DNA from: Oscillospiraceae bacterium
GTDB lineage: Bacteria > Bacillota > Clostridia > Oscillospirales > Ruminococcaceae
Reading direction: 5' to 3'
DNA: 64,000 nt
NCBI GenBank assembly: GCA_022768245.1
Contig: JALEMR010000056.1
Location: 1 to 64,000, forward strand
A model generated the notes under the pieces. It made no database searches, had not been told where the DNA came from, and saw only the letters and a list, made by a program, of their open reading frames with translations. Both the position numbers and the translations under genes were made by a program. Shown piece by piece: positions 41,564-49,908 of this stretch (positions are counted from its first letter, which is position 1; the number at the start of each line of letters is the position of its first letter).

Positions 41564-42463
41564 ATGAACGAATATAATAAAAAGAAAAACGACCGCTTCG
41601 GCTCGCAGTCATGGGACAGCTCCCGTCAGCGCCGCAGCACCGACAGGAAAAATTCCTTCGATAAGGAAGAGGATAATTCACGCGGCAGGAGCTTTGACCG
41701 CCGCTTCGACGACGAGGACGCTCCCGAGGACAACGGGCTTATTATCGGAAGAAATCCCGTTATCGAGGCTCTTAAGGCAGACAAGCCCATAGATACGCTG
41801 TTCGTTAATGCGGACGCGGGCGGCTCTATCGGCATGATATCCCGCATGGCTCGGGACAAGGGCATCGTCATCAAGCAGGTCAGCGACCAAAAGCTCACCT
41901 CCATGTCACGGGGCGCTTCCCATCAGGGCTGCATCGCCGTGGGTGCCTGCGCGGAATATGTTTCCGTGGAGGATATCCTGAACATTTCAAAACAGAAGGG
42001 CACAGAGCCTTTCATCATAATCTGCGATGAGATAGAGGACCCTCACAATCTGGGTGCGATAATCCGTACCGCTGAAGCAGCGGGCGCGGATGGCATTATC
42101 ATCCCCAAAAGACGGAGCGCTTCGCTGAACTTCACCGTCAACAAGACCTCCGCAGGCGCCGCAAGCTGGGTCCCCGTGGCAAGAGTGCCCAATCTGGGAG
42201 CGGCTATCGACGTGCTTAAGGAAAACGGCGTATGGATATACGGCACCGACGCTTCGGGCGAAAGCTATACCGAGGTCTCCATGACGGGCGCTGTGGGGCT
42301 GGTCATCGGCTCCGAGGGCTTCGGCATGGGACGGCTCATCAGGGAAAAATGCGACTATCTCTTAAGTCTGCCCATGAACGGCAGGATAACCTCTCTTAAC
42401 GCTTCCGTGGCGGCGGGTATCTTCATGTACGAGGCTGTCCGTCAGAGAAATGCGAAAAAATGA
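41564..42463 (+). CDS. rlmB: 23S rRNA (guanosine-2'-O-)-methyltransferase RlmB/TrmH family
   Basis: 299 residues. A charged, disordered N-terminal extension (about 1-55: KKKNDRFGSQSWDSSRQRRS) precedes the L30e-like substrate-binding domain (LIIGRNPVIEALKADKPIDT) and the SPOUT (knotted) methyltransferase domain with the family motifs DEIEDPHNLGAIIRTAEAAG, TSAGAASWVPVARVPNL, LVIGSEGFGMGRLI and LPMNGRITSLNASVAAGIFM. It methylates a 23S rRNA guanosine 2'-O with SAM; the exact position (G2251 for RlmB) is assumed from the family. The first gene of a probable two-gene unit with the P-ATPase-like gene 36 bp downstream. Confidence 0.92.
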   Translation: MNEYNKKKNDRFGSQSWDSSRQRRSTDRKNSFDKEEDNSRGRSFDRRFDDEDAPEDNGLIIGRNPVIEALKADKPIDTLFVNADAGGSIGMISRMARDKGIVIKQVSDQKLTSMSRGASHQGCIAVGACAEYVSVEDILNISKQKGTEPFIIICDEIEDPHNLGAIIRTAEAAGADGIIIPKRRSASLNFTVNKTSAGAASWVPVARVPNLGAAIDVLKENGVWIYGTDASGESYTEVSMTGAVGLVIGSEGFGMGRLIREKCDYLLSLPMNGRITSLNASVAAGIFMYEAVRQRNAKK

Positions 42464-42499
42464 AACAATACTTTAGGTGAATAATAAGGAGGACGAACA

Positions 42500-45400
42500 T
42501 TGTCGGACGATAAATTTTCACTTGACGAATTATTGAATGAATACCACGAGGAAACATCCTCGGAATTTGACCTTGATTCGATACTGAACGGCTACCCCGA
42601 GATAGAACAGGAGCCCTATGAGCCCGAAATGGAAAAGCGCCGCATGGAGCTTATCAAAAAGGAGATAATCAGCGGCGACTATGAACATAAATATCTCGGC
42701 GACGACTACAAGGACGTTATCGACGAGGAAAAACGCCGCAAGGAGGACAAGGCACGCAAAATAGCCGAGTTTTCAAGGGCAATGGAAAAGCGTGCCGCCG
42801 AGGAGGAAGCTGCTGAAGCTGCCGCTCCCGAGAAGAAAAGCTCTCTTTCGGATATGTTCCGTGAAGCGGTCAATTCCTCGGAGGGCGCTCTTCACGAGGG
42901 GACGGGCTCTGCTCCCGTTAAGACGGCGGAACGCTCCGCTCCCGTTACCGAGGATAAGCCCGCTGAGACGGCAGCTCCTAAGAAGTCTGCCGATGATAAA
43001 CCGAAACGCCGCAAAAACAGGATAGCCGAGGAGGAACAGGACGAGTTCCAGCGCAAATACGACGAGCTCAAACGACGGGGACTGGGCGTGACAAGCAAGT
43101 CGGAAAGACGTGCGTCCGCCGCTTCCGAGGCATTCGACGAGGTCGTTTCCGAAATGGAGAAGTCCGCAGGTCCCGGACGCACCTTCTCCGAAAAGGCGGA
43201 GGAGGACAGCCCCTACGGCGAGAATGACGATTTCTCCGAAATACGCCGCAGGAAAAAGACTCCTGCCGTAATAACCGACAAGTCGGGGCTGGTTTCCTAT
43301 ACCCAGTTCAACGAGGAAGCGGACGAGGAGATACGCTCCGCAGACGACCCCCTCGACAGTATCACGGGCAATTCCATGGACAAGATACTCAACGAGTACG
43401 AAAAAAGCAAGACCTTTACCGCCGCTACCCTTAAGGTCGGCGACAGGACCAATACCATATCCGACATCTTCGACAAGCTTTTAAAGCCCGAAGAACCCGA
43501 GGAGACCGAAAACGGCAAAAAGCCCTCCACCAACACCACCGAGCTTATGGAGAGCATGAAAAAAGCCAAAAAGGAACGTCTCAGCAAGACCTCCCATGTC
43601 CCTCCCATTGAGCGGACCATGATATCCGATCTGGACCTGAAACAGCTGGACGATAAGATAATCCGCGACGATACCTCGCCTATCTCTCCCCTTGACGAAA
43701 ACGAGGAGGCGGAGCTCTTAAATGATCTGCAGGAACGCCGCAGCAAGCGGATAAAGGATTTCGTTTTCCTCGGCGACGAGGAGGAGTCCGACGATAACGA
43801 CGATAACGAGGAATCCTCTATCGACGATTTCGAAAATATGGACGACGCCCTCTCTATCGCAGAGGATATCGCTCAGTCAAAAGGCTCTATGATAGTCCGT
43901 CTGCTCATACTTATCGCATGCTTTGTGATATCGCTGTACATAACCGTCTCAAACGAGCTCAGCGCTCCCGTATTTGAATTCGTCAGCATGGTGGACGAGC
44001 CGGGAACGTATCTTTTCGTCAACACGATAATCGGAATGGTCGCCGCATTTGCTTCATATAACGCTATCACGGTGGGACTTGCAAGGCTTTTCACTCTCCG
44101 TGCAAACTGCGACAGCTTAGCGGCTCTTACGTCGATAATCACTATCGCTCTGTCAATGGCGGGGCTGCTCGATACCAACTTAGTCCGCGACGGCATACTC
44201 CACGAGTACGTTCCTCTGGGGATAGCCGCGCTGATATTCAACACTCTGGGCAAGCTGCTGCTGCTGAGCCGCACCCAGCGCAACTTCAAATACATCTCGG
44301 GTGATTACGACCACTGCGCTATGTTCACCGTAAAGGACGAGGAACAGGCGGAAGCCTTCACAAGAGGCGCTCTTACCGACTTCCCTACCCTGGCTTCCAT
44401 GCGCAGGACCGAAATGATATCCGACTTTATGAAGAATTCCTACTCGCCCGATATGTCCGACCGCTTCTGCAAGATGTTCGCTCCTATCATCATCATTGCT
44501 TCGCTGATTATCGGAGTTATCGGCGCGGCGGCAGGCCGGTCCGATTATGCAAACCGCTCCGTATATATCGGCTTGTCCGCATTTGTGGGCTGTCTCTGCT
44601 TATGCTCCTGCTATTCGTCTATGCTGATAGTCAATCTGCCCATGCAGAAGGCTTCCAAGAAATACAGCCAGATGCAGGGCGCTGTTATCGGCTTTGACGC
44701 TGTGGACGAGTTCTCCGATACCAACAGCATCATGGCGGACGCTCTGCAGCTTTTCCCGCAGGGCAGCGTATATCTTTCCAACATCAAGATATTCTCCGAC
44801 ACGAGGATAGATGAGGCTATCGTTGAGGCGGCAAGCCTTGCCTGCCGTTCCGACAGCATTATGAAGAATATGTTCTTCGACATAATCGGCGGAAAGACGG
44901 AGATGCTCAATCCCGTGGAAAGCTACATCTACGAGGATTCAATGGGTCTCTGCGGCTGGATAAACAACAAGCGTGTGCTTCTCGGAAACCGCAAGCTTAT
45001 GGAAAATCACAGCATCGACGGCATGCCCTCTCCGCAGAAGGAAAGGCAGTACACAAACGGCGGCGCAAGCATTCCCGTTTATCTTTCCATTTCGGGCGAG
45101 CTTTCCGCGATGTTCATAATCAATCTGACGCCCGTTCCCGAAGTGGCGCAGACCTTACGGGAGCTTGACAGAAAGCATATCAAGGTCATACTCCGCTCGG
45201 TGGATTCCTCCGTTTCGGTGGAGCGCATGGCGCAGATGTTCGACATCTCCCCCGATACGCTGAAGATACTCCCTTTCAGAGAGCATTCCAGCTATGAGCA
45301 GGTGACCTCCTACACGCCCAAGCAGAGCGCAACGCTCGCATGCTCGGGAAGATTCGCCACCTTTGCTTCCCTTATCTTAAGCACAAAGAGGATCCGCTCC

Positions 45401-45574
45401 ACCGTGTCCATAGGCATTGCGATACAGGCTATATCCATTCTGCTGGGAATACTTTTATCGGCTCTGCTGGTGATATTCAAGGCATATACTGACCTTTCCA
45501 CGCTGATGATACTGGTATATAACCTGGTGTTCACGGTTATATACATGCTGGTCAATCTGTTTAAGAAGGTATAG
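42500..45574 (+). CDS. P1B-type-ATPase-like membrane pseudoenzyme with long acidic N-terminus
   Basis: 1024 residues. 1-460 is cytoplasmic, charged and largely disordered (EEEAAEAAAPEKKSSLSDMF). From 464 it has four membrane helices (about 464-484, 503-526, 541-560, 571-591), a ~65-residue soluble insert, two helices (661-680, 688-714; the second reads GCLCLCSCYSS where pumps have CPC), a ~250-residue soluble part, and two last helices (968-993, 999-1021). That is the P1B ATPase plan. The soluble part keeps an N-domain-like NNKRVLLGNRKLM and P-domain-like strands, but DKTGT is MADALQLFP (Asp at 747), TGD is RSVD, and GDGxND is absent. Transport seems impossible. The start codon is TTG with GGAGG upstream. 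I know no name for this family. Confidence 0.75.
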   Translation: MSDDKFSLDELLNEYHEETSSEFDLDSILNGYPEIEQEPYEPEMEKRRMELIKKEIISGDYEHKYLGDDYKDVIDEEKRRKEDKARKIAEFSRAMEKRAAEEEAAEAAAPEKKSSLSDMFREAVNSSEGALHEGTGSAPVKTAERSAPVTEDKPAETAAPKKSADDKPKRRKNRIAEEEQDEFQRKYDELKRRGLGVTSKSERRASAASEAFDEVVSEMEKSAGPGRTFSEKAEEDSPYGENDDFSEIRRRKKTPAVITDKSGLVSYTQFNEEADEEIRSADDPLDSITGNSMDKILNEYEKSKTFTAATLKVGDRTNTISDIFDKLLKPEEPEETENGKKPSTNTTELMESMKKAKKERLSKTSHVPPIERTMISDLDLKQLDDKIIRDDTSPISPLDENEEAELLNDLQERRSKRIKDFVFLGDEEESDDNDDNEESSIDDFENMDDALSIAEDIAQSKGSMIVRLLILIACFVISLYITVSNELSAPVFEFVSMVDEPGTYLFVNTIIGMVAAFASYNAITVGLARLFTLRANCDSLAALTSIITIALSMAGLLDTNLVRDGILHEYVPLGIAALIFNTLGKLLLLSRTQRNFKYISGDYDHCAMFTVKDEEQAEAFTRGALTDFPTLASMRRTEMISDFMKNSYSPDMSDRFCKMFAPIIIIASLIIGVIGAAAGRSDYANRSVYIGLSAFVGCLCLCSCYSSMLIVNLPMQKASKKYSQMQGAVIGFDAVDEFSDTNSIMADALQLFPQGSVYLSNIKIFSDTRIDEAIVEAASLACRSDSIMKNMFFDIIGGKTEMLNPVESYIYEDSMGLCGWINNKRVLLGNRKLMENHSIDGMPSPQKERQYTNGGASIPVYLSISGELSAMFIINLTPVPEVAQTLRELDRKHIKVILRSVDSSVSVERMAQMFDISPDTLKILPFREHSSYEQVTSYTPKQSATLACSGRFATFASLILSTKRIRSTVSIGIAIQAISILLGILLSALLVIFKAYTDLSTLMILVYNLVFTVIYMLVNLFKKV

Positions 45575-45609
45575 GCAACACCGCACAAAGCTTTATGCGG
45601 TGTCGCCTA
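45572..45609. repeat. MITE family, 38-bp mini copy at a stop codon
   Basis: AGGCAACACCGCA and TGCGGTGTCGCCT are the paired ends of the same element as at 47626-47720, with the centre deleted. The TAG stop of the upstream gene is formed by the T before the element and its first two bases, AG. TA flanks both sides. Confidence 0.7.
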
Positions 45610-45632
45610 TAAAAATTATTGATGAAAATCAA

Positions 45633-45668
45633 TAGCCCGGGAACCAAAAATTCCCGGGCTTTACTATT
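45633..45668. terminator. Terminator between convergent genes
   Basis: AGCCCGGGAA (45633-45642) and TTCCCGGGCT (45651-45660) form a perfect stem; TTACTATTTC follows on the plus strand. It separates the pseudoenzyme gene and the convergent kinase gene. Confidence 0.78.
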
Positions 45669-45687
45669 TCTTTCGGCTATTAAAATA

Positions 45688-46281
45688 TCAGTCCAGCACA
45701 CCCGAATGCTTAAGATAATCCTTGATAAGCGCGGTGGTTTGGTCCAAGCCTATGGAGCTGTCTATGGTCAGGTTATAGTTCTGCGCTCTGCCCCACTGGG
45801 ACTGAGTTACAAAATTATAGTAGCTTGAACGCTTCTTATCCCACTTCTTCACTGCCGCAGCAGGGTCCTTTACCTGCTCGCCGTATTCCTCGGTGATTCG
45901 CTTTGCACGCTCCTGTATGGGCGCATGGATAAAGAAATGGAAACAGTTGTCATATTCGCGGAGGATATAATCCGCACATCTTCCGACGATAACACAGGAC
46001 TCCTTGTCTGCAAGACTGCGTATCAGATTTGCCTGCGCCACATAAGCCTCGTCATAGACATTTGGGATATAGGTGCCCATGTACAGGCTGTAAAGCAGGC
46101 TGGAAGGCTTCTGATCCTCGATATCGTTGATAAAGGCTTCGGAAAGTCCCGTTTGTTTTGCGGTGAGTGTGATGAGCTCACGGTCATAAAAGGCGATGCC
46201 AAGCTCTTCGGCAAGCTTTTTGCCGATGATCCTGCCGCCCGAACCGTGTTCTCTGGCGATGGTTACTATGTATTTTTTCAT
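45688..46281 (-). CDS. Cytidylate kinase-like family protein
   Basis: 197 residues. P-loop REHGSGGRIIGKKLAEELGI near the N-terminus, then FYDRELITL, VIVGRCADYILREYDNCFHF and APIQERAKRI as in the nucleoside monophosphate kinase fold. The group (Cmk-like, AAA_26) differs from true cytidylate kinase and its substrate is not established. ATG preceded by GGGAGAG. Own promoter, with AGTCAA and ATTATA on the plus strand. It is common in Clostridia and stands alone here. Confidence 0.85.
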   Translation of the reverse strand: MKKYIVTIAREHGSGGRIIGKKLAEELGIAFYDRELITLTAKQTGLSEAFINDIEDQKPSSLLYSLYMGTYIPNVYDEAYVAQANLIRSLADKESCVIVGRCADYILREYDNCFHFFIHAPIQERAKRITEEYGEQVKDPAAAVKKWDKKRSSYYNFVTQSQWGRAQNYNLTIDSSIGLDQTTALIKDYLKHSGVLD

Positions 46282-46325
46282 AAAAAACTCTCCCTTCCGA
46301 AGTAAGATAACTTCTATTTATATTC

Positions 46326-46354
46326 ATTATATCAGAACGGAAGGGCAAAGTCAA
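46326..46354 (-). promoter_or_regulatory. Promoter of the cytidylate kinase-like gene
   Basis: Minus strand TTGACT (46349-46354), 17 bp, TATAAT (46326-46331). Confidence 0.8.
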
Positions 46355-46413
46355 TAGCTTTTTGTGATATTTTTAAATTATCACTTATTGATTCGCTGAT
46401 TATTTGTATAAAG

Positions 46414-47058
46414 TCACAACAAATCAAATATTTCGTCGGGAGAGTCGATTATTGCGGACGCGCCGTTTTTTTCAAGGAATTCTCTGCCCTTGAAGCCCCA
46501 TGATACCGATATGCAGGGCATTCCCGCATTGGCGGCGGTCATGATATCCACCTCGGAATCTCCCACGTACACGGAATCCTCCGCCTTTTCGCCAATTTCC
46601 GACAGCGCGGCGAAAACCGAATCGGGAGAAGGCTTTCTTGACACTCCCTCACGCTCGCCTATCGCCGCAGAGACTATGCCTTCAAAAAAGTCCGCGGCAA
46701 GCTCCTTTACGGCAAAATCCGCCTTGTTGGACACTATCGCAGTTTTCAGCCCCATGGACTGCATCTTCTCCAGCATGGGCATTATCCCCTCATAGGGACG
46801 GGTCTCTACACGGCAGTGCTTTGCGTAATGCTCCTTAAAGGCGGAGAATGCCTCCTCCAGCTTCGGATCGGTCTCGCCGCCCGGCACGGAGCGTATCATC
46901 AGCTTTCTGATACCGTTTCCCACAAAGCCCCGCACCTCGTCCTTTGTCCGCGGCGGATAGCCGCATGCTTCAAGCGCATAGTTCACGCTGTTTTTCAGGT
47001 CATCCAGCGTATCCAGAAGAGTTCCGTCAAGGTCAAATATAACTGCCTTGTATTTCAT
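46414..47058 (-). CDS. HAD-family phosphoglycolate phosphatase-like
   Basis: 214 residues. Motif I VIFDLDGTLLDTLDDL, motif II AIVSNKADFAVKEL, motif III lysine in GVSRKPSPDSVFAALSEI, motif IV VYVGDSEVDIMTAANAGM. This is the Gph subgroup of HAD-IA phosphatases, which removes the 2-phosphoglycolate made in DNA repair; other small phosphate esters are possible. The ATG at 47058 (GGAG 10 bases before) is preferred over the TTG three codons upstream. It follows the acylphosphatase gene by 5 bp: one operon with it and the DUF6472 gene. Confidence 0.88.
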   Translation of the reverse strand: MKYKAVIFDLDGTLLDTLDDLKNSVNYALEACGYPPRTKDEVRGFVGNGIRKLMIRSVPGGETDPKLEEAFSAFKEHYAKHCRVETRPYEGIMPMLEKMQSMGLKTAIVSNKADFAVKELAADFFEGIVSAAIGEREGVSRKPSPDSVFAALSEIGEKAEDSVYVGDSEVDIMTAANAGMPCISVSWGFKGREFLEKNGASAIIDSPDEIFDLL

Positions 47059-47063
47059 TGCTT

Positions 47064-47333
47064 TCAATCTCCAATCACAAAATCCCTGTCGGACTCCGAC
47101 AGTTCAAGCTTTTTTATTTCCATGTTTGTTATGTTCACATATCTTCCGCTGTCTATCATCTCCACCATTTTGTCGATATCGGTGCGTTCGCCCTGCACCT
47201 CGCAGAGCACTGTGCCGTCGGGACAGTTTTTCACCCAGCCCGTCAGCCCCAGCGAATTTGCGCTGTGATATGCTCTGTACCGAAAGCCCACGCCCTGCAC
47301 ATCGCCGTAAAATCTTATCCTGAGACGTTCCAT
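47064..47333 (-). CDS. acyP: Acylphosphatase
   Basis: 89 residues, standard. Catalytic arginine (R18) in YGDVQGVGFRYRAYHSA and asparagine (N36) in GLTGWVKNCPDGTVLCEV. It hydrolyses acyl phosphates such as acetyl phosphate or 1,3-bisphosphoglycerate. The gene sits 4 bp after the DUF6472 stop and 5 bp before the phosphatase gene. Confidence 0.95.
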   Translation of the reverse strand: MERLRIRFYGDVQGVGFRYRAYHSANSLGLTGWVKNCPDGTVLCEVQGERTDIDKMVEMIDSGRYVNITNMEIKKLELSESDRDFVIGD

Positions 47334-47337
47334 ATCA

Positions 47338-47517
47338 TCACTGCTTTCTCGCTATCGCGTATTCGTCGTCCGAGGAATAATAGGGACAGTTGTCAAAGCT
47401 GCCCGATATGAACCGTCCCATTTCGTCCTCGTCAAGGTCCATATCGCAGTAATACTGCTCATATTCATCATCGTACACATAATACGCACAGCTTTCGCAG
47501 TTGGTTTTTCCTGACAT
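47338..47517 (-). CDS. DUF6472-like small Cys-rich protein
   Basis: 59 residues, missed by length cut-offs. It reads MSGKTNCESCAYYVYDDEYE, then YYCDMDLDEDEMGRFI and DNCPYYSSDDEYAIARKQ. Four cysteines (CxxC, C, C) and many acidic and tyrosine residues suggest a small zinc-binding protein. The pattern matches what I know as DUF6472, found across Clostridia. GAGGTGAT lies 7 bases before ATG. It heads the operon with acyP and the phosphatase. Role unknown. Confidence 0.85.
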   Translation of the reverse strand: MSGKTNCESCAYYVYDDEYEQYYCDMDLDEDEMGRFISGSFDNCPYYSSDDEYAIARKQ

Positions 47518-47544
47518 GATGTATCACCTCTTTGTGAATAAGTA

Positions 47545-47625
47545 CCTAGTACATAGTACATAGTACTTAGTACTTAGTACTTAGTATTTAACACTCAGTC
47601 CTGAGTCCTTAGTTATTAGTCCTTA
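47545..47625. repeat. Heptamer array, TAGTACT family (left half)
   Basis: Units of 7 nt: TAGTACA, TAGTACA, TAGTACT, TAGTACT, TAGTACT, TAGTATT, TAACACT, CAGTCCT, GAGTCCT, TAGTTAT, TAGTCCT. Its reverse-oriented partner lies at 47743-47773, beyond an inserted MITE. No gene. Confidence 0.85.
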
Positions 47626-47720
47626 AGGCAACACCGCACAAAGCTTGTGCGCAAGATGACGGAAAATCTGCAAGCAGATTGTGTGCAAAGCCGTCAGGTG
47701 GGCTTTGTGCGGTATTGCCT
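47626..47720. repeat. MITE-like element, copy 2 (95 bp)
   Basis: The ends AGGCAACACCGCACAAAGC and GCTTTGTGCGGTATTGCCT are inverted repeats with one mismatch; TA flanks both sides, as a TA target duplication would. An inner pair GACGG/CCGTC is visible. No coding potential. Confidence 0.8.
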
Positions 47721-47742
47721 TAATATTCTACAATCTGCGGAC

Positions 47743-47773
47743 TATGAACTAGGTACTAAGTACTGGGTACTAA
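47743..47773. repeat. Heptamer array, inverted right half
   Basis: CTAGGTA, CTAAGTA, CTGGGTA, CTAAC: 7-nt units of the TAGTACT family in the opposite orientation to 47545-47625. Together they could pair across the MITE. Confidence 0.75.
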
Positions 47774-48243
47774 CATCTCTTCTTTTTCCTGCTTTTCCGC
47801 ACAATGCCCACTATCCTGAAAAATGACGATACTACGAATATCCCCATTGCTATCGCTCCCGCAACGCCTATGGTCCGAAGTGCCAGGTCTGCGCCCGTTT
47901 TGCTGTTGTGCATGATGAACGCATACATCGTACTGTACAGCATCCCTCCCGGCACAAGGGGGATTATCGACACGATAAGATACATATTCGCAGGAGCATG
48001 AAGCCCTCTTGCCAGTATCTCCGAAAAAAGCGCAGCCGCCGCAGCTGCCGCAAAGGTCGCTGTCATCTCTCCGAAATTCATATATTCCATGAAGGAGAAT
48101 ATAATCTGACTGATAAAGCCTCCCACCGACGCCGGCAGCAGATGCTTCGGACGGATATTGAACTGCACCGCAAACGCCGCACAGGCTGCCGTTGAAAACA
48201 AACAGCTCCTCAAAAGTGCTTCCTGTATTTCCATATGCGACAC
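47770..48243 (-). CDS. Threonine/serine exporter, ThrE_2 (DUF3815) subunit
   Basis: 157 residues, four to five membrane helices (SCLFSTAACAAFAVQFNI; FISQIIFSFMEYMNFGEM; MYLIVSIIPLVPGGMLYSTM). The motif IPLVPGGMLY is the signature of the C-terminal half of ThrE exporters. Here ThrE is split into two genes, this one and the DUF1212 partner 6 bp upstream. It should export threonine, serine or related small molecules by proton antiport. The stop lies at the edge of a heptamer array. Confidence 0.9.
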   Translation of the reverse strand: MSHMEIQEALLRSCLFSTAACAAFAVQFNIRPKHLLPASVGGFISQIIFSFMEYMNFGEMTATFAAAAAAALFSEILARGLHAPANMYLIVSIIPLVPGGMLYSTMYAFIMHNSKTGADLALRTIGVAGAIAMGIFVVSSFFRIVGIVRKSRKKKRC

Positions 48244-48249
48244 CTCCCG

Positions 48250-48999
48250 TCAGCGGAACAGCGCGATAACGCTTCCTGCGCCCACTGCCATTGCAACCGC
48301 AGCAGTGAACGCTTCCGCTATCGTATATATCCCCGCCATAAGATCTCCCGATATGAAGTCTCTCATACCGTTTGTGATCGATACTCCCGGCACCATCGTC
48401 ATCAGGGCGCTTATCACCACCGTGTCATAGCTGTCGATAAGCTTCAGCTTATACATTCCTATGGCAAAAAGCGCCGCAGCCGCTGAACAGGTCACATTTA
48501 TCAGAAATGCACTGAGATCCGCCTTCGTCATAATATAGGTGAGGAAAAAAATTATCCCCGCGGCTGCCGCTCCCAGAAGCGCAGATTTCAGGTCTCCGCC
48601 GAAAAAGAACACAAAGGAAAATCCCACCAGCAAAAAGCTTGCAAACTGCATTCCCGTTCCGTAAACGGGACGGTTCTCTATCTTGGATATTTCCTTCTTT
48701 ATCTTCGCAAAATCGGGCTTTTCGCGGCATATCCTCCGACAGAGCCTGTTATACTCCCCGACGCGGTCAAGGTTTGTCAGGCGGGTATTTATCCGCACGC
48801 TCTGAGTGAGCGGACTTCTGTCCTTTTTATACACCGTCACCACGATATTCGACGGGATAGCATACACCTCTGCGCTTGTATAGCCGTATGCCGCGCATAT
48901 CCTGCTGACGCTTTCCTCCACGCGGTAGACCTCCGCGCCGTACCGGGTCAGCTTTTTTCCTATATAGCAAACTATTTCCAGAAGTTCTGTTTCGTTCAT
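48250..48999 (-). CDS. Threonine/serine exporter, ThrE (DUF1212) subunit
   Basis: 249 residues. A cytoplasmic N-terminal domain (about 1-110: YIGKKLTRYGAEVYRVEESV, AEVYAIPSNIVVTV) precedes about five membrane helices, with VISALMTMVPGVSITNGMRD, the family signature, near 190-210. It pairs with the ThrE_2 subunit downstream. Its ATG directly follows the TAA of the SDR gene (TAAATG), so translation of the two is coupled. Confidence 0.92.
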   Translation of the reverse strand: MNETELLEIVCYIGKKLTRYGAEVYRVEESVSRICAAYGYTSAEVYAIPSNIVVTVYKKDRSPLTQSVRINTRLTNLDRVGEYNRLCRRICREKPDFAKIKKEISKIENRPVYGTGMQFASFLLVGFSFVFFFGGDLKSALLGAAAAGIIFFLTYIMTKADLSAFLINVTCSAAAALFAIGMYKLKLIDSYDTVVISALMTMVPGVSITNGMRDFISGDLMAGIYTIAEAFTAAVAMAVGAGSVIALFR

Positions 49000-49734
49000 T
49001 TACAGCGTTATCCCTCCATCAACGGAAAGCACCTGTCCCGTAACAAATCCCACCGCCCGTGAGGCAAAATATGAGACCGCCTCCGCCACGTCCTCAGGAG
49101 TGCCCAGCCGCATTACGGGCGTTTCATCACGGAGCGCGGAAAGCGTGTCCCCGTCAAGATGACCGTTCATCTCGGTGGTTATCACTCCCGGAGCAATGCA
49201 GTTCACGGTTATCCCCGAGGGTCCAAGCTCCTTGGCAAGCGCCTTTGTCATGCCGATAAGCGCAGCCTTCGCCGCCGAATAATGCACCTCGCAGGAGCCC
49301 CCCGAAACGCCCCACATGGACGAGATATTTATCACCCGTCCATACTTCCGATGTATCATAAAGGGCAGCGCAGCCTGCGTTACAAGATAGGCTCCTTTTA
49401 CGTCCACATTAAACATTCTGTCCCATTTTTCCTCGGTTATGTCGCAGAACATTATCTGCTCGGCGATCCCCGCATTATTTACGACAACTTCCGCTCCGCC
49501 AGTGTCTGCTGATATTTTTTCTATCATCTCCGAAACGGCTTTCCCGTCGGAGATATCCGCTCTGTAAAGCGCTCCGCTGCCGCCCTGTTCTCCGATGATA
49601 CGCAGAGTTTCCTCGGCAGCGGCTGTATTCTCACGATAATTCACCGCGATAAAATAACCGTCCTGTGCAAGTCTGACGGCGATAGCACGTCCTATTCCTC
49701 TTGAAGCTCCCGTCACGAGGGCTGTTTTCATCAT
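49000..49734 (-). CDS. SDR-family 3-oxoacyl-ACP reductase-like
   Basis: 244 residues. Rossmann motif TGASRGIGRAIAVRLAQDG, VNNAG at the fourth strand, the catalytic Ser in INISSMWGVSGG, and YSAAKAALIGMTKALAKELG (YxxxK). The end reads GFVTGQVLSVDGGITL. These are typical of FabG-like enzymes, but with no other fatty-acid gene here, another carbonyl substrate is equally likely. The start at 49734 has AAAGGG 7 bases upstream; the ATG two codons earlier is too close. It leads the operon with the two ThrE subunits. Confidence 0.9.
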   Translation of the reverse strand: MMKTALVTGASRGIGRAIAVRLAQDGYFIAVNYRENTAAAEETLRIIGEQGGSGALYRADISDGKAVSEMIEKISADTGGAEVVVNNAGIAEQIMFCDITEEKWDRMFNVDVKGAYLVTQAALPFMIHRKYGRVINISSMWGVSGGSCEVHYSAAKAALIGMTKALAKELGPSGITVNCIAPGVITTEMNGHLDGDTLSALRDETPVMRLGTPEDVAEAVSYFASRAVGFVTGQVLSVDGGITL

Positions 49735-49760
49735 AATCATTCCCTTTCGATATTATTCTT

Positions 49761-49789
49761 ATTATAGCACTGAAAAAAGAGACTGTCAA
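49761..49789 (-). promoter_or_regulatory. SDR-thrE operon promoter
   Basis: Minus strand TTGACA (49784-49789), 17 bp, TATAAT (49761-49766): perfect consensus. Confidence 0.88.
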
Positions 49790-49838
49790 GATAGGAAAAA
49801 TTTATCCTATTGACAGCATAAAATAGGCTATTTTACCG

Positions 49839-49867
49839 TTGAAAATATATCCATAATGTGATATAAT
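49839..49867 (+). promoter_or_regulatory. Promoter of the dehydrogenase-proBA operon
   Basis: TTGAAA (49839-49844), 17 bp, TATAAT (49862-49867). Divergent from the SDR promoter 50 bp away. Confidence 0.82.
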
Positions 49868-49908
49868 CATTATATGTGAATCCATATCCGAAAGGAAAAC
49901 CATTTATT

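Noticed and set aside
49810-49840. Second promoter from TTGACA at 49810 upstream of the dehydrogenase
   Set aside because: No -10 hexamer at 16-18 bp; the TTGAAA/TATAAT pair at 49839-49867 is complete.
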